A DNA stretch of 11,069 nt from F1-60-MAGs149 sp037133215 (GTDB taxonomy: Bacteria; Actinomycetota; Thermoleophilia; Gaiellales; F1-60-MAGs149). The notes beneath the pieces are model-generated. The model saw only the letters and a program-made list of their open reading frames with translations. It had not been told where the DNA came from and did no database searches. The translations under genes were made by a program, and so were the position numbers. This document shows, piece by piece, positions 5,633-11,069 of the stretch (positions are counted from its first letter, which is position 1; every line of letters starts with the position of its first letter). The stretch is from the NCBI GenBank assembly GCA_037133215.1, contig JBAXOM010000068.1, positions 1 through 11,069 on the forward strand, in the 5' to 3' direction.

Positions 5633-6580
5633 ATGACAGCAACCGCCACACCCAAGCGCCCTGCGCGCACACTCCGTATTGTTGACCCCGAGACCGTCTT
5701 TGATGCACCAGTCGCCGACGTGGCGATTGACGATTCGTTTGACGAAACCCCGGAAGTTGACCTGCTCTTCACGTACGTTCGCCAGATTGGCGACGGACGC
5801 CTATTGAGCGCCGGCGAAGAGGCCGCGTTGGCTCGCCGCAAGGACGCGGGGGATATGCGTGCCAAGCAGGAGCTGGTCGAGCGCAATCTGCGCCTCGTCA
5901 TGTCGATCGCGCGCCCCTACAGCGCTGCCTCTGGTGTTCCCTTGCTCGACCTGATCCAAGAGGGCAACGTCGGTCTCATGCGAGCCGTCGAGAAGTTCGA
6001 TCACACCAAGGGCTTCAAGTTGTCCACGTACGCCACCTGGTGGATCAAGCAGGCCATCAGCCGAGCCATCGCCGACCAGGGCCGCACGATTCGCCTTCCC
6101 GTCCATGTTGTGGACAACCTCAAGCGCGTGCGCAAGGCAGAGCGACGGCTTCGGCAGGAGCTTGGCCGTCCCGCAACGCCAGAGGAATTGTCCACGGCAA
6201 CGGGACTCGGTCTCAAGAAGGTCACCGCACTGCTTGACATCGTTGACGACCCGATCTCGTTGGACGTCAGCGTCGGCGACGGCGACTCCGATATCGCAGA
6301 CCTCGTTGAGGACACTAACGCCACCCAGCCGGACGCCGCGATCACCGAAGGTGACGTCTCGTCTGACCTGCAGCAGGCACTCGATGCGTTGCACGATCAA
6401 GAACGGCAGGTTGTCGAGTTGCGTTTCGGTCTCGATGGCAATGGCACGAGGACGCTCGATCAGGTCAGCGCCACGATGGGCTGTACTCGAGAGCGCGTGC
6501 GGCAGGTTGAGGGTCGTGCTCTCACTGCGCTCGCCAAAGCGAATCCTGAGTTGCGCGAGTATCTCGCGCTGACGGCGTAG
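5633..6580 (+). CDS. Primary-type RNA polymerase sigma factor (RpoD/SigA family)
   Basis: This 315-residue sigma-70 protein is comparable in length to short actinobacterial group 1/2 factors such as SigB and has no acidic region 1.1 domain. Region 1.2 lies at about 42-70 (LLFTYVRQIGDGRLLSAGEE). Region 2 (78-155) contains LDLIQEGNVGLMRAVEKFD and the promoter-melting/-10 recognition block STYATWWIKQAISRAIADQG. Region 3 is about 158-235 and region 4 about 245-305, with the helix-turn-helix LDQVSATMGCTRERVRQVEG that reads -35 boxes. The conserved region 2.3/2.4 residues mean it should recognise ordinary TTGACA/TATAAT-type promoters. Whether it is the housekeeping factor or a second, stress-linked copy cannot be told here. 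The ATG at 5633 has only a weak AGG (5628-5630) upstream. A strong hairpin follows the gene. Confidence 0.93.
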   Translation: MTATATPKRPARTLRIVDPETVFDAPVADVAIDDSFDETPEVDLLFTYVRQIGDGRLLSAGEEAALARRKDAGDMRAKQELVERNLRLVMSIARPYSAASGVPLLDLIQEGNVGLMRAVEKFDHTKGFKLSTYATWWIKQAISRAIADQGRTIRLPVHVVDNLKRVRKAERRLRQELGRPATPEELSTATGLGLKKVTALLDIVDDPISLDVSVGDGDSDIADLVEDTNATQPDAAITEGDVSSDLQQALDALHDQERQVVELRFGLDGNGTRTLDQVSATMGCTRERVRQVEGRALTALAKANPELREYLALTA

Positions 6581-6599
6581 GAATTACCCATCGACATGG

Positions 6600-6637
6600 G
6601 AAGCGGGGTAGAGGCTGCGAAGCGTCTACCTCGCTTC
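6600..6637 (+). terminator. Hairpin terminator candidate after the sigma factor gene
   Basis: GAAGCGGGGTAGA (6600-6612) pairs with TCTACCTCGCTTC (6625-6637) in a 13-bp stem with one G-T wobble and a 12-base loop. A smaller CCCAT/ATGGG pair precedes it. Only scattered Ts follow the stem. Its place, 20 bases after the stop and just upstream of the vanW promoter, favours termination. Confidence 0.65.
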
Positions 6638-6654
6638 TGGTCGTCCCGTCGACG

Positions 6655-6660
6655 TAGAAT
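6655..6660 (+). promoter_or_regulatory. -10 box of the vanW-domain gene
   Basis: TAGAAT lies exactly 6 bases before the GTG start at 6667, with no Shine-Dalgarno sequence in between, which fits a leaderless mRNA. No convincing -35 box is visible 16-18 bases upstream. Confidence 0.5.
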
Positions 6661-6666
6661 CTATCC

Positions 6667-8562
6667 GTGACGAAATCGGCTGAGCGGATGCGGGTCTACC
6701 GCTTTGAGAATCCGATCGAGGAAAGCCTCGATCCGCGGCCTAAACGCACGCGTCGACGCTTTCCGTTCCGCTGGGTGCTGATTGCGCTCGTGATGCTGGC
6801 AGTGCCAGTAGGTGTCGTCCTGTTTCTCGGGCGCGATACTGGCAGCAGTATTCCCGCAGGAACGTCAATCGACGGTGTTGCGGTCGGGGACATGACAATC
6901 CAACAGGCGCGCACTGTAATCCGTGCGCATGGCCAGGAGGTTGTGGCGCGCGGACTCGTGTTTGTGGCGGGGCGAAACCATTTTCAGATCGACCCAGCAG
7001 CCATTTCGTTGCGACCAAATGCTGCTGCCGCAGTCGCTCTTGCTCAGGCTGACGTGGGTTTCATCGACCGAGTTAAAGGCCGACTTGGCTTTGTGACTCA
7101 TCGTGAGATTCCCTTGAAGTACGTGTTCAACACTGCGGCCTACGCAAAGGCGACCCTGCCCGTCCGCCAGGCCGTCTCGATCGCGCCACACTCGGCCAGT
7201 GTCTCGACGACCGAAGCCGGAACGTATCTCGTGACGCCAGCGGTAAACGGTCAGTTGCCACAGGTCGGAGAGATGCGTGCGGCCGTCCATGACCTCGGAA
7301 CGTCGGGCCCACAGATTCCCGTGGGGGTCCGGGTCGTGGCGCCACTGATACCGACTGCGATCGCATCGGCAGCGGTTGCGAATGCGCGGACCTTCGTCAA
7401 GACGCGCCATATCGTGGCCCTGAAGGAAGACTCTCATGTTGTGCCGAGCGACGTTACGCGAAGAGCGGCGGGTTTTAAAACAACGGTGAAGTCGATTCGC
7501 TTCTCGATTGGGCGAGGCGTCTTGCGTGGATACTTCAGTCGGATCTACGGCAAGAACGAGCGTCCCGCCCGGGATGCCGTGTTCGTCACGAATTCCGCTG
7601 GCAAGGCGCGCATCATTGCGGGGCATAACGGGCGTGGTGTTGATGTCGACGCCCTAGCCCAACTGTGGGAGAAGACGCCGGATCTAAGAATCGCTCCCAT
7701 CACCGTCGGCGTGCGCGAGCCGGGCCTGACGACGGAAAAGGCTCAGAACCTCGGTGTCAAACAGATCGTTGGACAGTTCTTCACGCCGTATAACGGTGGC
7801 GCTCGCGTGACAAATATCAAGCGGGCGGCCGAAATTCTCGACCAGTTCATTCTGCCCGCGCACGCGACGTTCTCGCTCAACGATGCCCTCGGTGAGCGGA
7901 CGCTCCAGCGCGGGTTTGTCGAGGCGCCGATGATTGGCGAGAAGAATGTTCTCAAAGACTCGGTTGGTGGAGGTGTCTCGCAGGTTGCGACGACGACCTT
8001 CAATGCAGCCTTTTTTAGTGGTCTGAAGCTGATTGCCCACACGCCGCATTCGTTTTGGATTTCGCGGTATCCCATGGGTCGTGAGGCGACCGTCTCCTGG
8101 GGTGATCCGCAGTTGATCTTTACGAACAACTGGGATGCACCAATCGTGATCCTGACCCACACGAACGACGCGGGCATCACGGTCCAGTTCCTGTCGGATC
8201 CGTTGGGTCGCAAGGTCGTTGCAGTCGAGGGTAAGCCGTACTCGTACACGAAGGCCAAGATCATTCGCGAGCGTGATCCCACGCTGGCGCCAGGCGAGGC
8301 CAAGGTCAAACAGGGCAAAGGCTCAGACGGTTTTCACATCAAGTACGGGCGCCGGGTGTACAAGGACGGCAAGCTGATTTCTCAGGAGATGTGGCACTGG
8401 CGGTATGCGCCAGAGGACGGAATCATCCTCGTCGGACCGAAGCTCCCGGCCCACGGTGGGGGTGGGGGAGCAACGACAGATGGAGGCGCGGGAGCCTCCA
8501 CGACTGGTGGGGCCACCACCGATGGCGCCGGCACGAGCACCGTGCCGGCGAGCGGAACTTAG
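6667..8562 (+). CDS. VanW-domain membrane protein with peptidoglycan-binding-like repeats
   Basis: The protein has 631 residues. A basic cytoplasmic tail (1-34) and one membrane helix (about 35-54) are followed by a long extracytoplasmic part. Residues ~60-350 hold two units like the PG_binding_4 domain often paired with VanW; the first begins at GTSIDGVAVGDMTIQQA. The VanW domain spans about 371-513 (FFTPYNGGARVTNIKRAAE, SVGGGVSQVATTTFNAAFF, HTPHSFWISRYPMGREATV). A G5-like beta segment follows (about 514-595, VYKDGKLISQEMWHWRYAP), then a ~35-residue Gly/Thr/Ser/Ala tail. Such proteins are linked to the cell wall, and VanW occurs in some vancomycin-resistance clusters, but its biochemical role is unknown. 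There are no other van genes here, so resistance should not be inferred. The GTG start follows a TAGAAT box. The stop overlaps that of the convergent lpdA-like gene. Confidence 0.92.
   Translation: MTKSAERMRVYRFENPIEESLDPRPKRTRRRFPFRWVLIALVMLAVPVGVVLFLGRDTGSSIPAGTSIDGVAVGDMTIQQARTVIRAHGQEVVARGLVFVAGRNHFQIDPAAISLRPNAAAAVALAQADVGFIDRVKGRLGFVTHREIPLKYVFNTAAYAKATLPVRQAVSIAPHSASVSTTEAGTYLVTPAVNGQLPQVGEMRAAVHDLGTSGPQIPVGVRVVAPLIPTAIASAAVANARTFVKTRHIVALKEDSHVVPSDVTRRAAGFKTTVKSIRFSIGRGVLRGYFSRIYGKNERPARDAVFVTNSAGKARIIAGHNGRGVDVDALAQLWEKTPDLRIAPITVGVREPGLTTEKAQNLGVKQIVGQFFTPYNGGARVTNIKRAAEILDQFILPAHATFSLNDALGERTLQRGFVEAPMIGEKNVLKDSVGGGVSQVATTTFNAAFFSGLKLIAHTPHSFWISRYPMGREATVSWGDPQLIFTNNWDAPIVILTHTNDAGITVQFLSDPLGRKVVAVEGKPYSYTKAKIIRERDPTLAPGEAKVKQGKGSDGFHIKYGRRVYKDGKLISQEMWHWRYAPEDGIILVGPKLPAHGGGGGATTDGGAGASTTGGATTDGAGTSTVPASGT
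8526..8550. terminator. Perfect hairpin inside the vanW 3' end, possible bidirectional terminator
   Basis: CGCCGGCACG (8526-8535) and CGTGCCGGCG (8541-8550) form a perfect 10-bp GC-rich stem with a 5-base loop. It lies within the last 12 codons of the vanW gene and just past the stop of the oppositely oriented lpdA-like gene. As there is no spacer between these genes, this may terminate both transcripts. No U-tract follows on either strand. Confidence 0.45.
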
Positions 8563-9983
8563 GCTCCGAGTGGTTGGGTGTGCGGCAAGGCGATGCCGAC
8601 GCCGCTCGCAGCAATTCGTCGGTTCATCGCGCGCTCGGCTGCTCGCTGGAGCGACTCCGACATCGATGGCGTGACGACGCCCGTGTTGGCGAGCGACTCG
8701 ACGTTCAGTCCCTCGTTGACTGCGAGTGCCACGAGGGCGATGTTCTCTGAGGCGCGGTAGCCAACGATTGATCCACCGAGCAAGACACCAGTCTCAGGCT
8801 CTGTGATCAGCTTGATCATGCCCTCGCGCCAGCCAGAGATCACACCGCGCGGATTCGCACCGAGGTAATGCTTGGTGACGTCGACGGGGATCCCTTCGCG
8901 AGCAGCTGCGTTCTCGGTCAGGCCTATAGTGGCGACCTCTGGGCGAGTGAAGATGGTCCAGGCGACGTTCTGCAGTCGGATCGGATCGCCCGCAACTCCA
9001 AAGGCGTGCAGGGCGGCGTGTCGACCTTGCATGGCGCCGGTCGAGGCGAGCATCATGCCGCCGGCGACGTCGCCGGCTGCGTAGACGCCCTCCGCGGTTG
9101 TCTGCATGTGCTTATCGACCACGATCGCGCCGCGAGCATCGAATTCGACGCCGAGCAACTCAAGGCCGAGGCCGGCCGTATTTGCGCGCTGGCCCATGCA
9201 GATAATCGCGTGCGTGCCCCGGTACTCGTGGCCGTCGTCGCCCTTCACTACGACGTGGTCACCGTCGATGTCGATGTGAGTAATGCGCGCGTTCATCTGG
9301 ATTTCGATGCCACGTGACAGGAAGGCCTCCTGCACGATTTCGGCGACATCTTCGTCCTCGTTCGGGAGCACCTGCGAGCGGGCCGATAGCAGCGTTACTT
9401 GGCTGCCAGATGATGCAAAAAATTCGGAGTATTCGCAGCCCGTGGCACCTGCGCCCACGACGATCAGGTGTTCAGGGGTCTCGCGTTGATCGAGCACCTC
9501 ACGCGTTGTAAAGACGCGCTGGTGGTCGCATTCGGCGAAGTCCGGGACCCACGGGCTGGCGCCCGTGGCAATCAGGAGGACGTCATACCCAACTTCCTGC
9601 GTGTAGCCGTCGCAATCAACATGGATCATGCCGGGGGCGTTGACATGCGCGCGGCCGTGGACGACGCGGACTGTCGTCTCCTCGAGGCGATCGCGGATAC
9701 CGCGCGACTGATGCGTAGCGACCCAGCGTGCGTGTGCAACTGTGCGAATCATGTCGACGTGCGGTTTGCCGTGCTCGAACGTCACGCCGGATTGGTCGGC
9801 GCGGTCGATGGCCGCCAACACCGTCGCGGTGGAGAGCAGTGTCTTCGACGGGATCGCGTCGGTCAGGGTGCACGAGCCACCGAGTCCGCGATCCTCAATC
9901 AATGTCACCTCAGCGCCGAGTGCGGCGGCAGCGGATGCAGCGGCATAGCCAGAGGGTCCACCACCGAGGATCACGTAGCGCAT
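8559..9983 (-). CDS. lpdA: LpdA-like FAD-dependent NAD(P)H oxidoreductase (not a lipoamide dehydrogenase)
   Basis: This 474-residue protein belongs to the class I pyridine nucleotide-disulfide oxidoreductases. The FAD site is GGGPSGYAAA at the N-terminus. The NAD(P)H Rossmann site is VVGAGATGCE (about 175-184), with LLSARS after the second strand; an acidic residue is absent there, so NADPH use is possible. The second FAD motif is YAAGDVAGG. The redox disulfide is incomplete: GGSCTLTDAIPSKT keeps Cys38 but has Ala43 in place of the second Cys. The C-terminal catalytic His is replaced too (TPSMSE instead of HPTLSE). This excludes dihydrolipoamide dehydrogenase and fits quinone reductases like mycobacterial LpdA, or soluble transhydrogenases like SthA, which has also lost the second Cys. 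The start at 9983 is 6 bases from a TAGGCT box. Confidence 0.9.
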   Translation of the reverse strand: MRYVILGGGPSGYAAASAAAALGAEVTLIEDRGLGGSCTLTDAIPSKTLLSTATVLAAIDRADQSGVTFEHGKPHVDMIRTVAHARWVATHQSRGIRDRLEETTVRVVHGRAHVNAPGMIHVDCDGYTQEVGYDVLLIATGASPWVPDFAECDHQRVFTTREVLDQRETPEHLIVVGAGATGCEYSEFFASSGSQVTLLSARSQVLPNEDEDVAEIVQEAFLSRGIEIQMNARITHIDIDGDHVVVKGDDGHEYRGTHAIICMGQRANTAGLGLELLGVEFDARGAIVVDKHMQTTAEGVYAAGDVAGGMMLASTGAMQGRHAALHAFGVAGDPIRLQNVAWTIFTRPEVATIGLTENAAAREGIPVDVTKHYLGANPRGVISGWREGMIKLITEPETGVLLGGSIVGYRASENIALVALAVNEGLNVESLANTGVVTPSMSESLQRAAERAMNRRIAASGVGIALPHTQPLGA

Positions 9984-9989
9984 GCCGGA

Positions 9990-9995
9990 AGCCTA
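9990..9995 (-). promoter_or_regulatory. -10 box of the lpdA-like gene
   Basis: On the - strand TAGGCT ends 6 bases before the ATG, the same hexamer as the phoH -10 and nearly the same spacing. No Shine-Dalgarno sequence is present, so a leaderless message is likely. The -35 is not recognisable. Confidence 0.5.
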
Positions 9996-10062
9996 TCGCG
10001 ACTGCCAGCGGAACCTTGGCGCTCGTCCGGCGTGAAACCGAGAGAGTTCGTCGGAACGCACC

Positions 10063-10078
10063 GTAGAACATGTGCTAC
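10063..10078. promoter_or_regulatory. Palindromic operator candidate of the toxin-antitoxin pair
   Basis: GTAGAACATGTGCTAC is a 16-bp inverted repeat around ACATGT with one mismatched pair (14 of 16 positions symmetric). It overlaps the -10 box at 10076-10081. Phd-type antitoxins usually repress their own operon by binding such a site. Confidence 0.55.
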
Positions 10079-10081
10079 TTT
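10076..10081 (+). promoter_or_regulatory. -10 box of the toxin-antitoxin operon
   Basis: TACTTT ends 6 bases before the ATG at 10088. No ribosome-binding site is seen, so the antitoxin message is probably leaderless. The palindrome at 10063-10078 overlaps it, which would allow autorepression. Confidence 0.45.
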
Positions 10082-10087
10082 TGCTGC

Positions 10088-10378
10088 ATGGCTACTCGTA
10101 TCCCGCTTCGCGAGCTGAAGAACCAGGCCTCGGCAATCGTGCGACGCGCTGAGGAGGGGGAGACCTTCGAGGTCACGGTCGACGGACGGCTGTCGGCGAT
10201 TTTGTCGCCGGCACGCGCCGTTGGGCCACAGACGTGGGTTCCGGTGGCCGACGTCGTCGAGCTGCTCGAGAGCGTCGACTTCGCCGAGGTGTTTCATGGA
10301 CCGAGGCCAGATCTTGGCCAAGCACTCGGTCCGGAAGATGATCCGTTCGAACGGTATTCGGGTTGGGAGCACGCGTGA
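10088..10378 (+). CDS. Phd/YefM-family antitoxin
   Basis: This 96-residue protein begins MATRIPLRELKNQASAIVRR, followed by EEGETFEVTVDGRLSAILSP, the classic Phd/prevent-host-death N-terminal dimerisation and DNA-binding domain. The C-terminal half (from about residue 45) is acidic and should wrap the toxin. I prefer ATG 10088 over an in-frame start 18 bases upstream, because 10088 begins the conserved domain and sits 6 bases behind a -10 box. The stop overlaps the toxin start (GTGA), the usual coupling in type II modules. It probably neutralises the PIN nuclease encoded next and represses its own promoter through the palindrome at 10063-10078. Confidence 0.9.
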   Translation: MATRIPLRELKNQASAIVRRAEEGETFEVTVDGRLSAILSPARAVGPQTWVPVADVVELLESVDFAEVFHGPRPDLGQALGPEDDPFERYSGWEHA

Positions 10379-10785
10379 GTAAGGCGATCGTCGACACATC
10401 GGTGTTGTTGCTCCCACCAGAGCGGCTGGCGGAGGCCATTTCCGACTTCGATGAGGTGGCCATCTCGGTCGCCACGATCGGTGAGGTTGAGCACGGCCTC
10501 CTCACAGCGGGCGTGGATTGGGAATCGCGATTTCGGCGCGAGCTCGTCCATCGACGCATGCTGGACATGTTTAAGGTGTTGCCGTTTGATCGAGCGACCG
10601 CACGCGAGTACGCAAAGGTCTGTTTTCTTGTTCGGCAGACTGGGCGCACACATCGTCGACGTGCAGTCGACTTGATGATTGCCGCTACTGCCAGTGCTCA
10701 CGGAGTTCCGCTACTGACGGCGAATGCGAAGGATCTTCGTGGCGCAGAGGCGCTGGTGAAGATCGTCTCGGTACGTGGGGCCTAA
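10375..10785 (+). CDS. vapC: PIN-domain RNase toxin (VapC family)
   Basis: This is a 136-residue PIN-domain nuclease. The metal-binding acids are in place: D7 in IVDTSV, E37 in TIGEVEHG and D99 in VDLMIAATA. At the fourth position TANAKDLRG has N117 with D120 close by, instead of the commonest TxDxDF. VapC toxins are Mg2+-dependent RNases that cut tRNA or rRNA and stop growth when the antitoxin is lost. The GTG at 10375 is chosen over a TTG at 10363 because it starts just before the conserved beta strand, overlaps the antitoxin stop and has GGGAG (10365-10369) at proper distance. Pairing with a Phd-type rather than AbrB-type antitoxin is common. The target RNA cannot be predicted. Confidence 0.9.
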   Translation: MSKAIVDTSVLLLPPERLAEAISDFDEVAISVATIGEVEHGLLTAGVDWESRFRRELVHRRMLDMFKVLPFDRATAREYAKVCFLVRQTGRTHRRRAVDLMIAATASAHGVPLLTANAKDLRGAEALVKIVSVRGA

Positions 10786-10788
10786 GGA

Positions 10789-10807
10789 GAACCCGTGGCG
10801 AGGGTTC
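10789..10807 (+). terminator. Short hairpin after the toxin gene
   Basis: GAACCC (10789-10794) and GGGTTC (10802-10807) form a 6-bp stem with a 7-base loop, extendable by GG/CC beyond a mismatch. It lies 3 bases after the vapC stop. No T-run follows, so it is a weak terminator candidate. Confidence 0.35.
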
Positions 10808-10835
10808 CCAGCGACGCAACCATTAGTAACTTCCC

Positions 10836-10849
10836 ATAATCATGATTAT
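10836..10849. promoter_or_regulatory. Perfect 14-bp AT-rich palindrome upstream of tatA
   Basis: ATAATCATGATTAT is exactly self-complementary and stands out in a GC-rich genome. It lies 60 bases upstream of the probable tatA -10 box, in an AT-rich intergenic stretch (10811-10900). It could be an operator; I cannot match it to a known regulator. Confidence 0.5.
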
Positions 10850-10908
10850 CAGGCGTGCATAATTTTTGCCCCAAAACGGACAATTTCCTGATCGGGTGCT
10901 GACAACGC

Positions 10909-10914
10909 TAGGAT
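10909..10914 (+). promoter_or_regulatory. Probable tatA -10 box
   Basis: TAGGAT lies 27 bases before the tatA ATG, leaving room for a short leader containing the GAGGAG ribosome-binding site (10930-10935). The -35 region is weak. Confidence 0.4.
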
Positions 10915-10941
10915 GCGCCTAGATCTTCTGAGGAGTCTTCC

Positions 10942-11069
10942 ATGTTCGGTCTATCGCCTGTCCATATCCTGATCGTCGTCGTGATCGGTTTTCTCGTCTT
11001 TGGCGTCGGCGGCAGCAAGAAGTTGTTTCGCCGCGGTGCCGATCGAGTCAAGGAAACCGGCGGTGGCAT
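10942..11069 (+). CDS. tatA: TatA/TatE-like twin-arginine translocase subunit, 3' end cut by window edge
   Basis: Only 42 codons are visible. A membrane helix (about 8-22, HILIVVVIGFLVFGV) begins soon after the Met, and is followed by a basic amphipathic helix (SKKLFRRGADRVKE). This is the TatA/B/E layout: short N-terminus, single helix, FG hinge, amphipathic helix along the membrane. These proteins form the pore for folded Tat substrates. The hinge is unusual: the familiar FGPKKLPELGR is replaced by FGVGGSKKLFRRG, lacking the proline and adding glycines. That makes the exact paralogue uncertain. The ATG at 10942 has a clear GAGGAG Shine-Dalgarno 6 bases upstream, unlike most genes in this window. 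Confidence 0.68.
   Translation, partial: MFGLSPVHILIVVVIGFLVFGVGGSKKLFRRGADRVKETGGG

Noticed and set aside
6667..8562. Vancomycin resistance determinant
   Set aside because: VanW domains are widespread in ordinary cell-wall proteins and no vanHAX, vanRS or related gene is present.
9468..10118. 216-residue + strand frame opposite the lpdA 5' end
   Set aside because: Antisense to well-conserved FAD and NAD(P)H motifs and running through the lpdA and toxin-antitoxin promoters; no domain.
10340..10355. CCGTTCGAACGG palindrome as a third LexA box
   Set aside because: Half-sites are in the opposite order (GTTC then GAAC without a 4-base spacer) and it lies inside the antitoxin coding sequence.
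10836..10850. AT-rich palindrome as a Fur/Zur box
   Set aside because: It resembles one arm (ATTATCA) but lacks the odd-spaced TGATAAT-N-ATTATCA layout, so no regulator is named.

Overview
This GC-rich window has a gene-dense, largely co-directional layout typical of Actinomycetota. Four things point that way. The LexA operators are of the Gram-positive/actinobacterial type (CGAAC-N4-GTTCG). An LpdA-like flavoprotein resembles the mycobacterial NAD(P)H-quinone reductase. The tRNA gene does not encode its CCA tail. Several genes appear to be leaderless, with a TANNNT -10 hexamer only 6-7 bases before the start codon. The class cannot be fixed from the sequence alone; a deep actinobacterial lineage such as Thermoleophilia is only a guess.

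Layout. Bases 1-1841 hold an RNA/translation-quality block on the + strand: the 3' part of a YqeY/GatB-like gene, phoH (ybeZ) and ybeY, the last two overlapping by 4 bases. Next is a single-pass membrane protein (1959-2936) whose N-terminal half looks like a decayed Ser/Thr kinase fold. It converges on tRNA-Arg(CCG) on the - strand, and a perfect 10-bp hairpin lies between them. Divergent from the tRNA is a two-gene operon (3104-5163) encoding an enolase-superfamily dipeptide-epimerase-type enzyme and a DUF1611 P-loop protein. This pair matches the DgcA/DgcN D-glutamate catabolic couple.

The most striking locus is at 5170-5477: a small membrane-anchored LysM protein of YneA/ChiZ/DivS type behind a near-consensus promoter with two perfect LexA operators. 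One operator lies in the -35/-10 spacer and the other contains the start codon. It is very probably an SOS-induced cell-division inhibitor. A 155-base leader with tandem and inverted repeats then precedes a compact primary-type sigma factor (5633-6580), a terminator-like hairpin, and a large VanW-domain membrane protein (6667-8562). The VanW gene overlaps tail-to-tail by 4 bases with the convergent lpdA-like gene (8559-9983, - strand).

The right end carries a Phd-type antitoxin / PIN-domain toxin pair (10088-10785) with a palindrome overlapping its -10 box, then an AT-rich intergenic stretch with a perfect 14-bp palindrome, and the first 42 codons of a TatA/TatE-like translocase subunit that runs off the window. 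No rRNA, CRISPR array, insertion sequence or prophage gene was seen. The best candidate for an under-described system is the SOS-controlled LysM gene, followed by the pseudokinase-like membrane protein and the shared leaderless promoter layout.
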